A DNA stretch of 43,685 nucleotides. Origin: Fragilaria crotonensis. Lineage: Eukaryota > Bacillariophyta > Fragilariophyceae > Fragilariales > Fragilariaceae. The notes below the pieces were generated by a model that saw only the letters and a program-made list of their open reading frames with translations, had not been told where the DNA came from and did no database searches. The position numbers and the translations under genes were made by a program. Below, piece by piece: positions 1-11,023 of the stretch (its first letter is position 1; every line of letters starts with the position of its first letter). Location of the stretch: positions 1 through 43,685 of the forward strand of contig JAKSYS010000529.1 of NCBI GenBank assembly GCA_022925895.1. The letters run 5' to 3'.

Positions 1-6
1 CACACG

Positions 7-38
7 CACACAATTAATTTATAATATAGTAGGATATG
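7..38. repeat. 32-bp dispersed repeat, also found in the two hinge segments of the triplication
   Basis: A 32-base AT-rich string following CA dinucleotides occurs here and again, identical, at 33685-33716 and 40431-40462. In the two later copies it opens a longer shared block of about 245 bp; here the similarity stops after base 38. It may be the edge of an unrecognised dispersed element. No coding capacity is seen. Confidence 0.7.
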
Positions 39-213
39 AAACTTACATGTAGCCGTTGGAGAGTTGAGAGTTGAGAGTGTGAAGAATGAAGAGTCATCGT
101 AGCGGTGTCGTTGCGACAGTACATATTTACAATTTTAGATTCATGCACGTGTACTGGAGTACGTACGAAAAAAAACGATGGTTATATCTCCCATACATCG
201 AATCGGTCTGGAG

Positions 214-534
214 CAGAGACGGGAATTTCTGAAAACATCAAACCCATGGGTACCCACGTAAAGCTACGCTCACGGAAGTACCAGCCCAAACCCACCCAGA
301 ACCCATACGATCTACCAAGACCAACCCAAACCCACCCAAACCCAGTAGCCAGTCCTGGAGTACATGGTTCTACTACTACCGGTAGCAAACATCTACTGTC
401 ATTTTTTGCTATGATTTGCCGGCCCACCCAGACCCACCCATGAAATCCTGAGCTCACCCAAAACCCACCCTTAACCCAATGGGTTTGGGTGGGCCGTGGG
501 TTTGGGTGGGCTGGGTTTGAAATTCCCGTCTCTG
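214..534. mobile_element. hAT-type MITE, 321 bp, with 8-bp target duplication
   Basis: Perfect 16-bp terminal inverted repeats (CAGAGACGGGAATTTC at 214-229, its reverse complement at 519-534) are flanked by identical 8-bp direct repeats GTCTGGAG at 206-213 and 535-542. An 8-bp target duplication and a terminus starting CAG are typical of the hAT superfamily. No transposase is encoded, so this is a non-autonomous MITE. The interior is mostly CCCACCCAAACCCA-type repeats on the left and their G-rich complement at 480-516, resembling hAT subterminal transposase-binding repeats. The element ends about 190 bp before the start codon of the next gene. Confidence 0.9.
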
Positions 535-727
535 GTCTGGAGTCTGGACTTTCAAGACTCGAGACAGTCATATCGTGATATCGTGATAACATTCACCTCG
601 TCGTTGTCTTGTTCTCAATCCTTCATTATTCGTTACTACGCCAGCACTAAGTGTCTGTACCAGTGTAACTGTCGTCTTGAGTCTTGAACATTCCGAATCC
701 AATCCAATCCAATCTAATCGTTCAATC

Positions 728-2129
728 ATGTCGACTGATTACGTCCCTAAGAACATCTTTCTCACTGGTGGAGCCGGTAAGTGTTCAGATTTGAGTTGAT
801 GCAAGAGTTATCCGAGTTCTTGTTAGTATCGAGGGTGCATTACGATATGCATGACTATTGCCATGGAGTTCATCTGCTCTGATGATGCCTGATGCTGATA
901 GTTGTTGTTCACTGCTTTTTTGACTCGTGACTGAATGTAATGGTTGCAATGCAATTACCGGTGATTCGTGGAGGATATACACATCTTGTTTGTACTTCGA
1001 TAGTTCATAGTTCAGTTTCACAACATTTGTACTACACTATCTAACCTCAATCATCATATCACGATAACCGAACACCATGAATCCACTCGTGTCGCCATGA
1101 ATCATCCTCAGGTTTCATCGCCTCCCATGTGGCAATTCTGCTTTGTCAAAAGTATCCAGAGTACAATGTTGTCGTCTATGACAAGCTCGATTACTGTTCC
1201 TGTCTTGCCAATCTTGACGAGCTTCAAGGTTTGCCGAATTTCAAGTTTGTCAAGGGTGACATTTGTTCTCCTGATCTTGTTAGTTACGTACTGAAGGAGG
1301 AGCAGATCGATACCATTATGCATTTCGCCGCTCAGACGCATGTCGACAATTCTTTCGGAAATTCATTCGCCTTTACTCATTCCAACATTTACGGAACTCA
1401 CGTTCTGTTGGAGAGTGCCAAGTGCTGTCCAACAATCAAACGTTTCATTCACGTTTCGACGGACGAAGTCTACGGCGAAGGTGAAGACTTTGACACTGAT
1501 CCCATGATGGAGGATCACGTCCTCGAGCCAACGAATCCATACGCTGCCACCAAGGCTGGTGCTGAGTTCCTCGTCAAGAGCTACTTTAGGTCCTTCAAGC
1601 TCCCGTACTCATCACTCGCGGGAACAATGTCTACGGTCCTCACCAGTTCCCCGAAAAGTTGGTTCCCAAATTTACCAATCAGCTCTTGAAGGGCATGCCC
1701 CTCACCATCCACGGCGATGGGTCCAACACGCGCAACTTTTTGTTCGTGAAGGATGTTGCGAATGCCTTTGACTGCATCCTCCACAAGGGACAAGTTGGAC
1801 ACATTTACAACATTGGTGGCAAGAATGAAATTTCCAATTTGGATTTCGCCAAGACGCTCCTCAAGATCTTCAACAGGCACGAAGAGGAAGATAAGTGGAT
1901 CACATTCGTCCCAGATCGCAAATTTAACGATTTGCGATACACGATCAACTCTACCAAACTTCACGAATTGGGATGGAAAGAAGAAATGTCGTGGGAAGAA
2001 GGCCTTTTGACGACAGTCGAGTGGTACAAAAAGTACACTTCTCGTTATGGTAATATTGATTCTGCCTTGGTCGCACACCCACGCATTCTGAGCAACACTG
2101 CCGGTGACGAAGTTCCTTATCAAAAGTGA
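728..2129 (+). CDS. UDP-glucose 4,6-dehydratase (RHM-like), one intron, one frameshift
   Basis: Predicted to convert UDP-glucose to UDP-4-keto-6-deoxy-glucose, the first step of UDP-rhamnose synthesis, in the cytosol. Exon 1 is 728-776 and exon 2 is 1112-2129, joined across a GT-AG intron (777-1111) that splits the glycine codon of the NAD-binding motif TGGAGFIASHV. Visible short-chain dehydrogenase features are FAAQTHVDNSFGNS, STDEVYGEG with the catalytic Thr-Asp-Glu, and YAATK with the catalytic Tyr and Lys. Around base 1605 one base is missing (the family motif TRGNNVYGPHQFPEK resumes in the next frame). With that base the gene gives 355 residues, normal for a single-domain dehydratase. 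It matches the N-terminal half of plant RHM proteins; the C-terminal epimerase/reductase half is absent. The frameshift is probably an assembly error, since both sides are well conserved. Confidence 0.93.
777..1111 (+). other. Intron of the UDP-glucose 4,6-dehydratase gene
   Basis: The intron begins GTAAGTG and ends CCTCAG. Splicing restores the continuous motif Gly-Gly-Ala-Gly-Phe-Ile-Ala-Ser. At 335 bp it is the longest intron recognised in the window. Confidence 0.9.
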
Positions 2130-2412
2130 AAACTGATGTGAAACTTGCTTTGCGGCAACGACCCTCGAGGTTTTAAAAATTATGAATAGCTGATTTCAAA
2201 CGTTAGAAGTGGATGATTGATTTCAATGTATGCTACGTTGCACTACCTCTTCACTGCCCTTTATTGGAGACGCATAGCAGGCAGTTCTGTATGGTAGATA
2301 GCCAAAATAAACTCTAACCAGAGAGATGTTGGGACTTCAAATGGTGTTCAACGCTCAACCATGTATACATACAATCCGGTATCAACATATCAACTACATC
2401 GACGATGCTAGG

Positions 2413-3816
2413 TACCACCTAAAAACTACTTAGAACCAATAATTTTGCTTAGAACCAATAACGCGCTAATTTCCGTTCCTCCTACATGAAAGTTAATCAA
2501 ATTGTTGTTTTCAAACAAAGTTCGTAGGAGACTCTTGTTCCTCTATTCATTCCAGGGGTTGGAATAGTTATACTACCGGTTCTGGTATACCCGGTTTCCC
2601 GGTTTTTAACCGTACCAAAACTGGCATTTCAAAAAAACCAGGAAACCGGTGGTGCATTGGTGGTCATTTAACCAAATACTACCACGCCACCCCGGTTATG
2701 ACTGACCTGATACCGAGCCCAATCATAACTAACTACTGCGGTGGCACAGTATACTACCACATAGCGGTATTCTGGAAAACCTCTCGGTTATCGAGGATAC
2801 TGGGTCGTACGAATTTCATGTGAATGACTTGAGAGCACAATTTTCTTATATTTAATGGAGTTTTCCAGCTTGGCAACCTCTAATATGCTTGCACGTGTAT
2901 AAATTGCAGCGCAAGAATTTGTTGTCATCATGTCATTTGTTGATTCTTACGACCAAAGTCACCTCTTTGATAGTACTTTACAGGGGTACAGTACCAAATC
3001 ATCCAGTACTATCTGTACTCACGCGACAGTTTATGAACCGGTTTTAACCGGTATGACCATTGCAGTACCGGTTGACCGACCGCAGGTGAAAGAAGGCTGT
3101 GGTTATACTAATACTAAACCGTGATAAAGTCAGCGATGCATTTAACCAAAGAATGACCACCTACACAACCGGTGCACCAACCGCTGCTACATTTTTGTCC
3201 CGGTTAGTATTTGGTATAACTATTCCGACCCCTGATTCATTCTACATAGATCATGTACTTGTCGGAAAGTGTGTTTCCCTGGACCGTCGCTCAATATTTC
3301 ACACCGTATTTTGGCACTTCAGGTCAAAAGTTGCTCAAAATATTTGCACATCGAGGTGGGCCTCCCATTTAATGCTCTCCATCGTGACGCTGAATATTTT
3401 TTATGCTTGCTATTTTTATAGAAACGCCTGCCACATGATACCGCGCCACGAATTGCTATTGGTCCAGGGTTGGTACAAGCCACGCGTGAAACGCAGCGTT
3501 CCAGTAGTCCAGGGATAGGCATGATTTTGGGCGAACGTGTGAAAAAAATTACGCGCACACATATAAATTGTTTTTCATGCATGGATGAATTTTAATGTTT
3601 CGCTTAGAACCAATAATCCCAAAATGAGGCAATCAAATCGTTTGATACCTCGATGAATATCGGCACCCAGTACAAGATTGATTCAATTGTAGGATAAACA
3701 AAAACACGAAGGAGAATTCTTGACAGAATGTTGTTGGGGTGTGAAGCTTTTCGGAACAAATAAATTGAGTCGAAACATGCGTTAAATTATTGGTTCTAAG
3801 TAGTTTTTAGGTGGTA
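2413..3816. mobile_element. TA-flanked inverted-repeat element (mariner-like, non-autonomous), 1404 bp
   Basis: A 33-bp perfect inverted repeat lies at 2413-2445 and 3784-3816. The outermost bases are TA at both ends, consistent with a Tc1/mariner-type TA target duplication, the repeat proper then starting CCACCTAAAAAC. A subterminal motif GCTTAGAACCAATAA recurs in direct orientation at 2447-2461 and 3602-3616, and its core is also inside the inverted repeat. No transposase frame is present. Without the nested hAT element the host copy would be about 710 bp. Superfamily assignment rests on the TA flanks only. Confidence 0.8.
2553..3234. mobile_element. hAT-type MITE nested inside the TA-flanked element, 682 bp
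   Basis: Terminal inverted repeats of 20 bp with one mismatch (CAGGGGTTGGAATAGTTATA at 2553-2572; the right end at 3215-3234 has the CAGGGGTCGG form) are flanked by perfect 8-bp direct repeats ATTCATTC at 2545-2552 and 3235-3242. The interior is rich in CCGGT/ACCGG motifs in both orientations, likely subterminal binding repeats. No transposase is encoded. It interrupts the surrounding element and so inserted later. Confidence 0.9.
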
Positions 3817-4245
3817 TCATACTCGCTTTCAGATGGCGTAAAAGGCGTACTGTACACAGTACACAGTATACTGTCCAACAGAAGTATCAGTCACCACTAA
3901 CATTGTACGAAGTACTTTGTACTTGCGAGTACACTTGCTTTTGCGTACGGAAGACGGAACCGTACGATGGTTAACAGTACAGATATTGAGAACTGTGAGG
4001 AGGAACCATACCGATGCCTACTGCCTACATGACCTGTACGAATACAAGGTACAAGTGTAGCCCGTGGAGAAATGCTTCGAATCGGATCATCAACACAAAT
4101 CACATTGCCACATTTGAGGTTTCAGATAGGCGATAACTTGATCACTGTGATCACACCACGGCCCAAAGGGAAGGCATCTATCATCTCTCATCTGTCAGAC
4201 ATCAACAACTTCCTCATTAACATATCCGTATCTTGACTATCAAGT
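3817..4245. other. Intergenic stretch
   Basis: No gene recognised. It contains short GTACACAGTA-type repeats near 3850-3880 and is presumably the upstream region of the small gene at 4246. Confidence 0.5.
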
Positions 4246-4628
4246 ATGGCACACTTTCCATCACTCCTCGTTGGCGGGGCCGTAGCATCGACGGGATTCC
4301 TCTTTATTCATCAGCAGCTATCCTACCGAACCCGTCTCTCTCGCAAGTGGCCGTTGCAGGGTACGAACTGAACTGATGTGAAAACGATTTTATCGATTGA
4401 ATACTTGTATTGATTGTATTAACACAATACTCACTCGTTCTCACGTCATTCACAACACTACCAGAATGGGCCGAACATGAAGCCCGCGAAATCATGTCCT
4501 GGAGAGGCTCTTCAAAGCTAGTCAACTCGGACCTATCCGGTGTGAATACAACAATTATCGATAGCTGGAATAAGACGCTCAAGTCGGTTCAGAAGGCTCT
4601 GGCTGCACCTCCAAGAAAGGAATCGTGA
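4246..4628 (+). CDS. Small membrane-anchored protein, 92 aa, one intron
   Basis: Exon 1 is 4246-4360 and exon 2 is 4465-4628, with a 104-bp intron (GTACGA to ACCAG). Splicing joins the phase-1 codon G|AA to give an uninterrupted 92-residue frame starting MAHFPSLLVGGAVASTG. Residues about 6-24 are hydrophobic and probably form one membrane segment. The rest is hydrophilic and ends in WNKTLKSVQKALAAPPRKES. Size and layout (N-terminal anchor plus a short amphipathic tail containing Trp-Asn) recall small mitochondrial inner-membrane proteins such as MICOS subunits of the Mic12/Mic13 type, but I could not establish homology. Function unknown. Confidence 0.65.
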
Positions 4629-5011
4629 CAATTTTTTGGAAGCTCATCGCCAAGTCAATGTAAATCAGAAATTCCTTTGCCACATTGAGATAACGATGGA
4701 TCATTGATTTTTACAGATAATGCTCACTCCCCAATGTTCGAGTAGATAGACTACAATTGTTTTACTTCGAGCGTCCTGTCCTTCGTTGCACAGGAAATGC
4801 AATCCATAGCTACTGTTCGAAATTCAGATATCTTGCCGAGTAACGACTGCTGTACACTTGCAGCACAGCTCTGGAGGAGATTGAAAACACCCGGAGCCCA
4901 GATGAACACACTTCAGACAGGCTTGCACAAGAGAAAACTAGATTCAATTTTTGATAGGTGCTCCAAATTATGAAAACTATAGAAACCGATAGGCAAAGGC
5001 TTTCTCTACAA

Positions 5012-8000
5012 TCATCTAAAGGCGCCCTGGTGGACACCCTTGATCCAGATCGGCGTCCCATTCTGGTCGCAAACCGGGACCATCTGCGGAGGCTTCCAGT
5101 TCTGCACTCCTTTCGCCTTTTCTGCAATCATCTGGAATGCCGGCCCCATTAGTGTCTGCAGCTCACCATAATCATTGTCCAAGATGCCATTCTCAACTAG
5201 AGTTTGGCATGATGTCAACGTCCCGAGGGCAGATTCCTCTGCCACTGTGTCCAGAAAATGTGTCATCAATTCAGATTGCTGCAGAAACGTGAGATTCGGT
5301 AAAGGAAAGGGAAAGCCGAAAGAGCTTGCAGCACCCTTCAGTGCCATGAGCGATAATTGTAGCACAGGGGCAATCTTTGCAATCCAGCCTTTGGGCACCT
5401 CGATCTCAAAGGGTACATGACCAGGTTCCAGCGAGTAGGCGCAGACAAACACGACACTGTATTTGTGCATTCCGGTCTTCTTGATCCACTGCATCGGATT
5501 GGTAGCATTCACCGAGATGGGAGTCAACCATATGAGATTAGGGCATTCCCTGAAAAGGTTTGCCGCCAGCAGTGCCAAGACTGCCAATGAGCGGTCCAAA
5601 CCTTTCCCCAACTTCTGCAGCATGCGCTGTTGACTCTGCATCAACTGCTGAGTTTTGTCCACGCCAACTTTCATGCCGTCTACTGTGACTTTCAGGCTTT
5701 CAACCTTGGCCTCAATACGTCGAAGGCAGCTGTCAAAGACCGATCGCGTGGTTCGTTCAACCACGTATTGGTTGTAGACCTCGACAGACACATGTCCACA
5801 AAGCTCTTCGAATTCAAATGGGATGCTTGAGCACATTTTGATTGCACACCGTGCTCTGCGCCCCCCAACAATATCGCGCAGCACGCTATTCTCTGTGCAA
5901 TACTGGCACAAGGCATGCCCCTTGCTACATTTGATGCAAGACAAATTCTGATTGCAAATGGCACACGCGCAGCACACTCCACTTCTCACCGAACTTTCGA
6001 CACATGCTGGTACATTTGCAGTTTTGGTGCCACTGTTGGACTTGGCATTAGCCTTTGTGTTCAAAGTAATGGCCGTGCTTAGCCTTGGAAGGAGATCGTG
6101 CGTGCTCAAACGTTTGTAGGGAGATGACGCCATGCATGCGATCGCTGTCTCACAGACAACTTCGAGAGAGTCGGAGTTCCAGAGAATGGAGGGATCTGCG
6201 TCTTGGATGAGCTGTTTCCACCCATCTTTGACTGGCTCGTCGAATTTGTCCTTGATATACCTCTCAAACACATTAGAGAATTGCGTTCCGTTCCTTGTTG
6301 ACTGACCGCCATTCAAGCAACCCAATATGAGCTCGACCATAACCACACCGATCGAGTACACGTCGCAAGCTGCCATAAACGAACAACCCCCGCGAGCGTA
6401 CATTGGGCAGATGTATCCAGGAGTTCCAAAGGCATTGCCACCAGAGCTGTTCCTCACTGAAGGCGTCACAGAGCCTGGGAGAGCCTTCTCATCTTCGCAA
6501 ACGAACTTGGCGAGTCCACAATCAATTATCCTTGCCGTGAAGTCTTCCGTCAAACAAATGTTGGCACTCTTGATGTCGCGATGACAGACAATGAAACCTT
6601 TGCAGCCACCTGTATGCAAGAAGTGCACTGCTCTTGTCAATTCATACATGATAGACAATCGCACATCGGCGGGCAAGCGGGCTCTATTTCCGTCATCTCG
6701 TAAGAAACCGTCAAGGGCACCAAAGGCTGCGTATTCGTACAAAAGGAATTGCTGCGTGTGATTGACTCGTAGGTTGTAGCCGTACAAGGCAATGATGTTG
6801 GGATGGCGAAATCGCTTGAGTGTCTTTGAGTGTAGAACGAGGAGACAATATGATGAGCATCATTGACTGAACATCGGATGATTCATGATCGTTCCACTAG
6901 TAGCATCAACAAGGGACGTACCGCAAGCTCTCTACGGAAGCTTCGCTGAATCTCGAGTATTGTCTCCTCGTCAGAATGTGCAAGTGAGATCTTTTTCACA
7001 GCAAAAGATTTTGGAAGCATGCTATCTTCGCCCATGTACACGTCACCGAAGGCACCAGATCCAAGATGGCGGGTTGTAATGCACTGCTGGACATACTCAT
7101 AGGGTAGTTCAACGGGATCAGAGTTGGGCGTTGTCATCACATGGCGTAGCAATTCTCTAGCTGATCAGCCACAGACCCATTCTTAGTAGAAGTAATTTCG
7201 GAAAGACTTGGATCACGGTTACTGATTGGCATTTTTCCGTGTTTACTGGGTGGTGTTTTTCCATTATCAACCTGGTATTGCTGCGGCTGAGCTTTTCGCA
7301 TTGCCTCCTGCAATCGTCGGTTGATATCGTCACCAATAAGTTTTACAACGTCCTCGTTGCCGACCTTGCGAGCAATATCCAATGCTCTGTCGGCATTCTT
7401 TCTTTTAGTCAGCATATCTAATTCATCATGCTTCAGTAACTCCTGGACAGCATTCAGATTTCCCTTCGTGATGGACATAACCAGAGCAGAATCGCCGTAG
7501 TTATTTCTGGCATTAACATCCACCTTATTGTGCTTCAACAACGCGCAAACAATTTTAAAATATCCATTCCTGATGGCCACGAGCAGAGCTGTGTCACCAA
7601 TGTTGTTTCTGGCATTAACATCCACCAAGGGGTGTTTCAACAACTCGCAAACAACTTCCAGATGCCCATTATGGGCAGCGAGAGTGAGGTGTGTCACCAT
7701 TTCCATTTCTGGCGTTTTGGTCAATGTTCTTATGCTTCAGAAGCTCACAAACTACTCGTACGTGACCATTCCAGCTGCCAATGATAATGGCAGAGTCGCC
7801 ATCAACATTCTTCATGTTAATATCCAACTCGTCGTGTTTCAGGAGCTCGGTAACCACGCTCGCATTTCCTTTGTCCACTGTCAGAATAAGAGGTGTATCA
7901 CCACTGATATTCTTGGCATTTATATCCACACTGCCGTGTTTCAATAACTCTAAAACGACATCCCAACGACTCTTGTGGCAGGCAAGTGACAGGGCTGTCT

Positions 8001-8418
8001 CGCCGTGAAACGTCGGCTCGTTCACGTTGACCTTCTCGCTCTTCAACAACTCGCGAACAACCTTTAAATGGCCGTTATAGCACGCTCCAATAAGAGCTGT
8101 GCTGCCATTCATATCCTTGGCATTCACATCAAGAATATCTGCAGACTTCAAGAGTTCCGAGACGATTTCCACATGGCCCATAACGGAGGAAAGAGTAAGG
8201 GCCGTGAAACCTTGCACATTCTTGGTGTTGATATCGGCCCCCATTTCCAAGCAACGGCGAACTATTTCGAGATTGCCATCCCTGGATGTCGTGACCAACA
8301 AGCTATTGAGTGCATTAATGATGGCTTGGAGAGCTTCCATTTGTTCAGGTTTCGTCGCGTTGCGACAACACTTGTACTGCATGTCATTAGTATTTGTGAT
8401 TCTCGACATTACAAGCAT
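5012..8418 (-). CDS. Ankyrin-repeat protein kinase with zinc-finger-like domain (frame broken twice)
   Basis: Read on the minus strand, residues about 35-425 form some ten ankyrin repeats (pattern TALxxAxxNGHxxVVxELLKH...VDVNARN). A protein kinase domain follows: GSGAFGDVY glycine loop and AVKK lysine in 7137-6922, then across a 98-bp intron (6824-6921, GTACGT to TCAAAG) LKRFRHPNI, HRDIKSANI, IIDCGLAKF, GTPGYICPMY and DVYSIGVVMVELI. The usual DFG reads DCG and the usual CPE/APE glutamate is Met, so activity is uncertain. A Cys/His-rich stretch (CAICNQNLSCIKCSKGH...C..C) resembles a RING-type finger, followed by a helical, partly coiled-coil C-terminus ending at 5012. Near 7692 a 2-base gap (or one extra base) breaks repeat 7, and near 7145 one base is missing between ankyrin and kinase parts. 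Alternatively the kinase is a separate gene starting at the ATG at 7137, which overlaps the ankyrin stop by one base. I favour one gene, a cytosolic signalling protein of unknown partner. Confidence 0.8.
6824..6921 (-). other. Intron in the kinase domain
   Basis: On the minus strand it starts GTACGTCC and ends TCAAAG. Removing it joins ...SFRRELA to TLKRFRHPNI, the expected alpha-C to beta-4 region of a protein kinase. Confidence 0.85.
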
Positions 8419-9655
8419 CACTCAAAATGTAAGTTCGCATTTCATTTTTGGACGCGAACCGAGAACAGTGCTCGTAGAGTATCGTACATAATAAGTATGT
8501 ACATGGAATCACTGTGTACTCCAATGTGTCGCACAAGTGCAACCAGCGCGTATCAGTATCAGTACCAACTGTCGTTCCGGAGTTCTCTCGAATCGTCGAA
8601 TACCGAAGCGTACTCCTTGCGTTCGAAAGTTTGTGCGGAGTACTTCATTGATGTCCAGGAATGACCAGCATCTTTGGGGTTTGATGGTGAACGCATCCTC
8701 GTCGCTGTCAGCATTTACTCAGACTTCAGTACTCCGAGCTCGCTGATACCGATAGTAGCCTGCCATATATCATAGCAGTCATTTATGATCATACAACACT
8801 TCTCTATTCTCCCTCCATTCTATCACATACATAGAGTCTATCACATAAACGAGCATGATTTACTTATATGTATGTATATATTTTTATTTGTCACAATGTA
8901 AACATTAAATGGCCTCTACTGTCGTCATTTACTGTACAACAGTGTACAGTTTACGTAGACTCCGAGTATATGTAATTTCCACTTTACAGGAGTACTGTAC
9001 TGGGTACTGGGTGTACCTCACCAGGATACACATGGAGTGTGACTATCATACGCCATTGCGATGTTCTTTTACGTTTGTCGAGTCGTCCGAGAAACAGGAA
9101 CTGTAGTACCAAATGTGCCAGTACTGGAGCCATGCAGTATCATATAAAGCTACTACCTCGGGTGACGATGGAGCCTTGTCGACGACGGGACGATGGACTT
9201 CCGTCTCCACTTCTTCTGCGCAATGCCGTCCATGCGATGCTGAAAACACCGCATGGATTCAGGAAGTGCTGAAGAGAGAACTAGACTCGAAAGTGATGAG
9301 ACTCCTCAACACTGACGCTTAGATTAACTGTAGCGATGGCCATTCCGGAGAGTGCACCAGTCAGTAGCCGGAGAAGCTGCACTACGAGAGATTCACATGG
9401 CGTAGAGTGAACTGACTTCCTGAAGCCAAGCTCAAACCACGGCGTTGAAAGAGGATCATTATTTATTCATTCTTGGATTGATGAGAACACTAGACTATGA
9501 ACCGTGACAGTGTGACACTCTGACACCGGGGCTCGCATTCCACTGTTGCGTTGCGGTGTCACACATCTACCACGAACACTCTGGGAATCAGATTCATTTG
9601 ACCTTGACCTTGTGACAATATATTACGTTTCTGCAAAAGAAAATAAGATCGAACT
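8419..9655. other. Intergenic region without a recognised gene
   Basis: Only short frames of 60-75 codons occur, on both strands and without family resemblance. The stretch 9113-9322 is open for 69 codons but has no other support. AT-rich sequence around 8860-8910 and GTAC-rich short repeats near 8990-9020 are visible. An 18-base string at 9521-9538 recurs at 11936-11953 with one difference. Confidence 0.5.
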
Positions 9656-10539
9656 ATGTTCGCAATGATATCAACAATGATGGACACTCTTAGGGTGCAG
9701 TTGACGGAAGAGTCTTCCGACTGCACGGCTGTATTGGCTTTATCAGCCGTTGCTTGGTCGGTGGTATTCCCCCTGACGCTCATTTGGAACGCCTATCTCT
9801 TCTCAGTTGGCTATGCTGCGGCAGTTGCGGTGATAGCTCTTTGCCTCATCAATTCCTTCCAAGTGCCGCTTCTGACAGTCCGTGGTCGAAAGAAACCTCA
9901 CGAGATATTGGCATGGATTGTGCTTCTCCATGGACTGCGCTTGACAGTGTTCCTGATCCATCGTGAATACAGTGTCAAGAGGATGAGGGATCAGGTCCGC
10001 GCCTTTCATAACAAATACCCCGGATACATTTTGGTGGTGCTTGCAACTGTCGTTAGCATGCTCTACGCCAGCATGGTTTCTCCTCTCTTTTACGCCCTGA
10101 GACGTCCCGCAGATGATGCCAACGTGGTTCTTGTGTGGGCTGGAACAATGTTGGCCTTTTCGGGTTCATGATGGAGGCCATTGCCGACCAACACAACTCC
10201 AATGTGAAGAGAAGTCATGGTATTTTTTATGGAGAAAAGCGCTTTGTCGGTCCCACAACCGGTCTGTACGGCATTTGTCGTCACCCGAACTTTGCTGGCG
10301 AACTGTTGTTCTGGACAGGATTGCTAGTGGCTGGGCTACCTTCCTTTCACCAAAGCGGGGTTTCCTGGATCAGCTCTCTCGCCGGCTGGGTTTGCATCGC
10401 CAGTATCATGAGAACTTCGGCAACCAATCTGGACCGAAAGCATGATGAATGGTATAGTCAACAGCCAACGTATGAAGCGTGGAAGAAGAAAGTTAAAGGT
10501 TCTTTGCTTCCCGGCATTCCATTTCCTTCCAAGGTTTGA
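9656..10539 (+). CDS. DUF1295 family membrane protein (steroid 5-alpha-reductase-like), one frameshift
   Basis: Multipass membrane protein of the DUF1295 family, related to steroid 5-alpha-reductases and isoprenylcysteine methyltransferases; the substrate is not known. The conserved core is EAIADQH, followed by GLYGICRHPNFAGELLFWTGL and, near the C-terminus, NLDRKHDEWYSQQPTYEAWKKKV. The frame breaks near 10155 in GGCCTTTTCGGG: the first part runs to a stop at 10171 and the conserved part continues one frame over. One missing base restores a 294-residue protein, the usual family size. The N-terminal 50 residues resemble those of the neighbouring minus-strand gene ending at 11755. Confidence 0.88.
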
Positions 10540-11023
10540 GAAACTCATATTATATTTTACTGCAAATTAGTGCATCACTATTTGATCGTAATCAACGGTA
10601 TGTAGGGACAAGTTACTTGCGTTTTACACGGCAACCAACGTGTTGAAACTTAGAAGTGCATGCTTCTCACTCGTGTGATTCGTCCTTGTAGCCTATTCCA
10701 GATGCCGTTGGAGAAATTAGTCTTGGATCTGGGATATGGCGATGCAGCACACCAAATGTCACCACTTCTACAACAAAGCCTGGAACAGAAACACGAAACC
10801 AACGACATACATTGATGGAATAAAGTATAGCGAAAACCATATGCAAACCTTGCAATGTAGCACTGAGAGAGTACTTAATGATTAATTCAACTTACACCCC
10901 CGACTGAATTGAATAACTTGGCTTCCCCGTCCACCATGCGATGCGAATTCATTCCGTAATTGTATACATAATACCCGCATGGCCTGCCACACTTTTCTGA
11001 GCCTATCGGCTGTTAAGCAGCGA
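10540..11023. other. Shared 3' intergenic region of two convergent genes
   Basis: This is the tail-to-tail interval between the DUF1295 gene and the minus-strand membrane protein. A 62-codon minus-strand frame at 10667-10855 has no supporting features. Nothing else is seen. Confidence 0.5.

Noticed and set aside
182-592. 136-codon minus-strand frame through the hAT MITE
   Set aside because: It translates the GGGTTTGGGTGGG repeats into low-complexity Trp/Gly/Pro sequence and crosses both transposon ends.
1581-2123. 180-codon minus-strand frame
   Set aside because: It lies antisense to the conserved C-terminal half of the dehydratase and has no recognisable motifs.
3099-3518. 139-codon plus-strand frame
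   Set aside because: It runs across the right end of the nested hAT element and has no family resemblance.
9113-9322. Possible 69-codon gene
   Set aside because: Several overlapping frames of similar length exist here, and no motif, splice site or start context favours one.
10667-10855. 62-codon minus-strand frame between convergent genes
   Set aside because: Short and without supporting signals; lies in the 3' interval.
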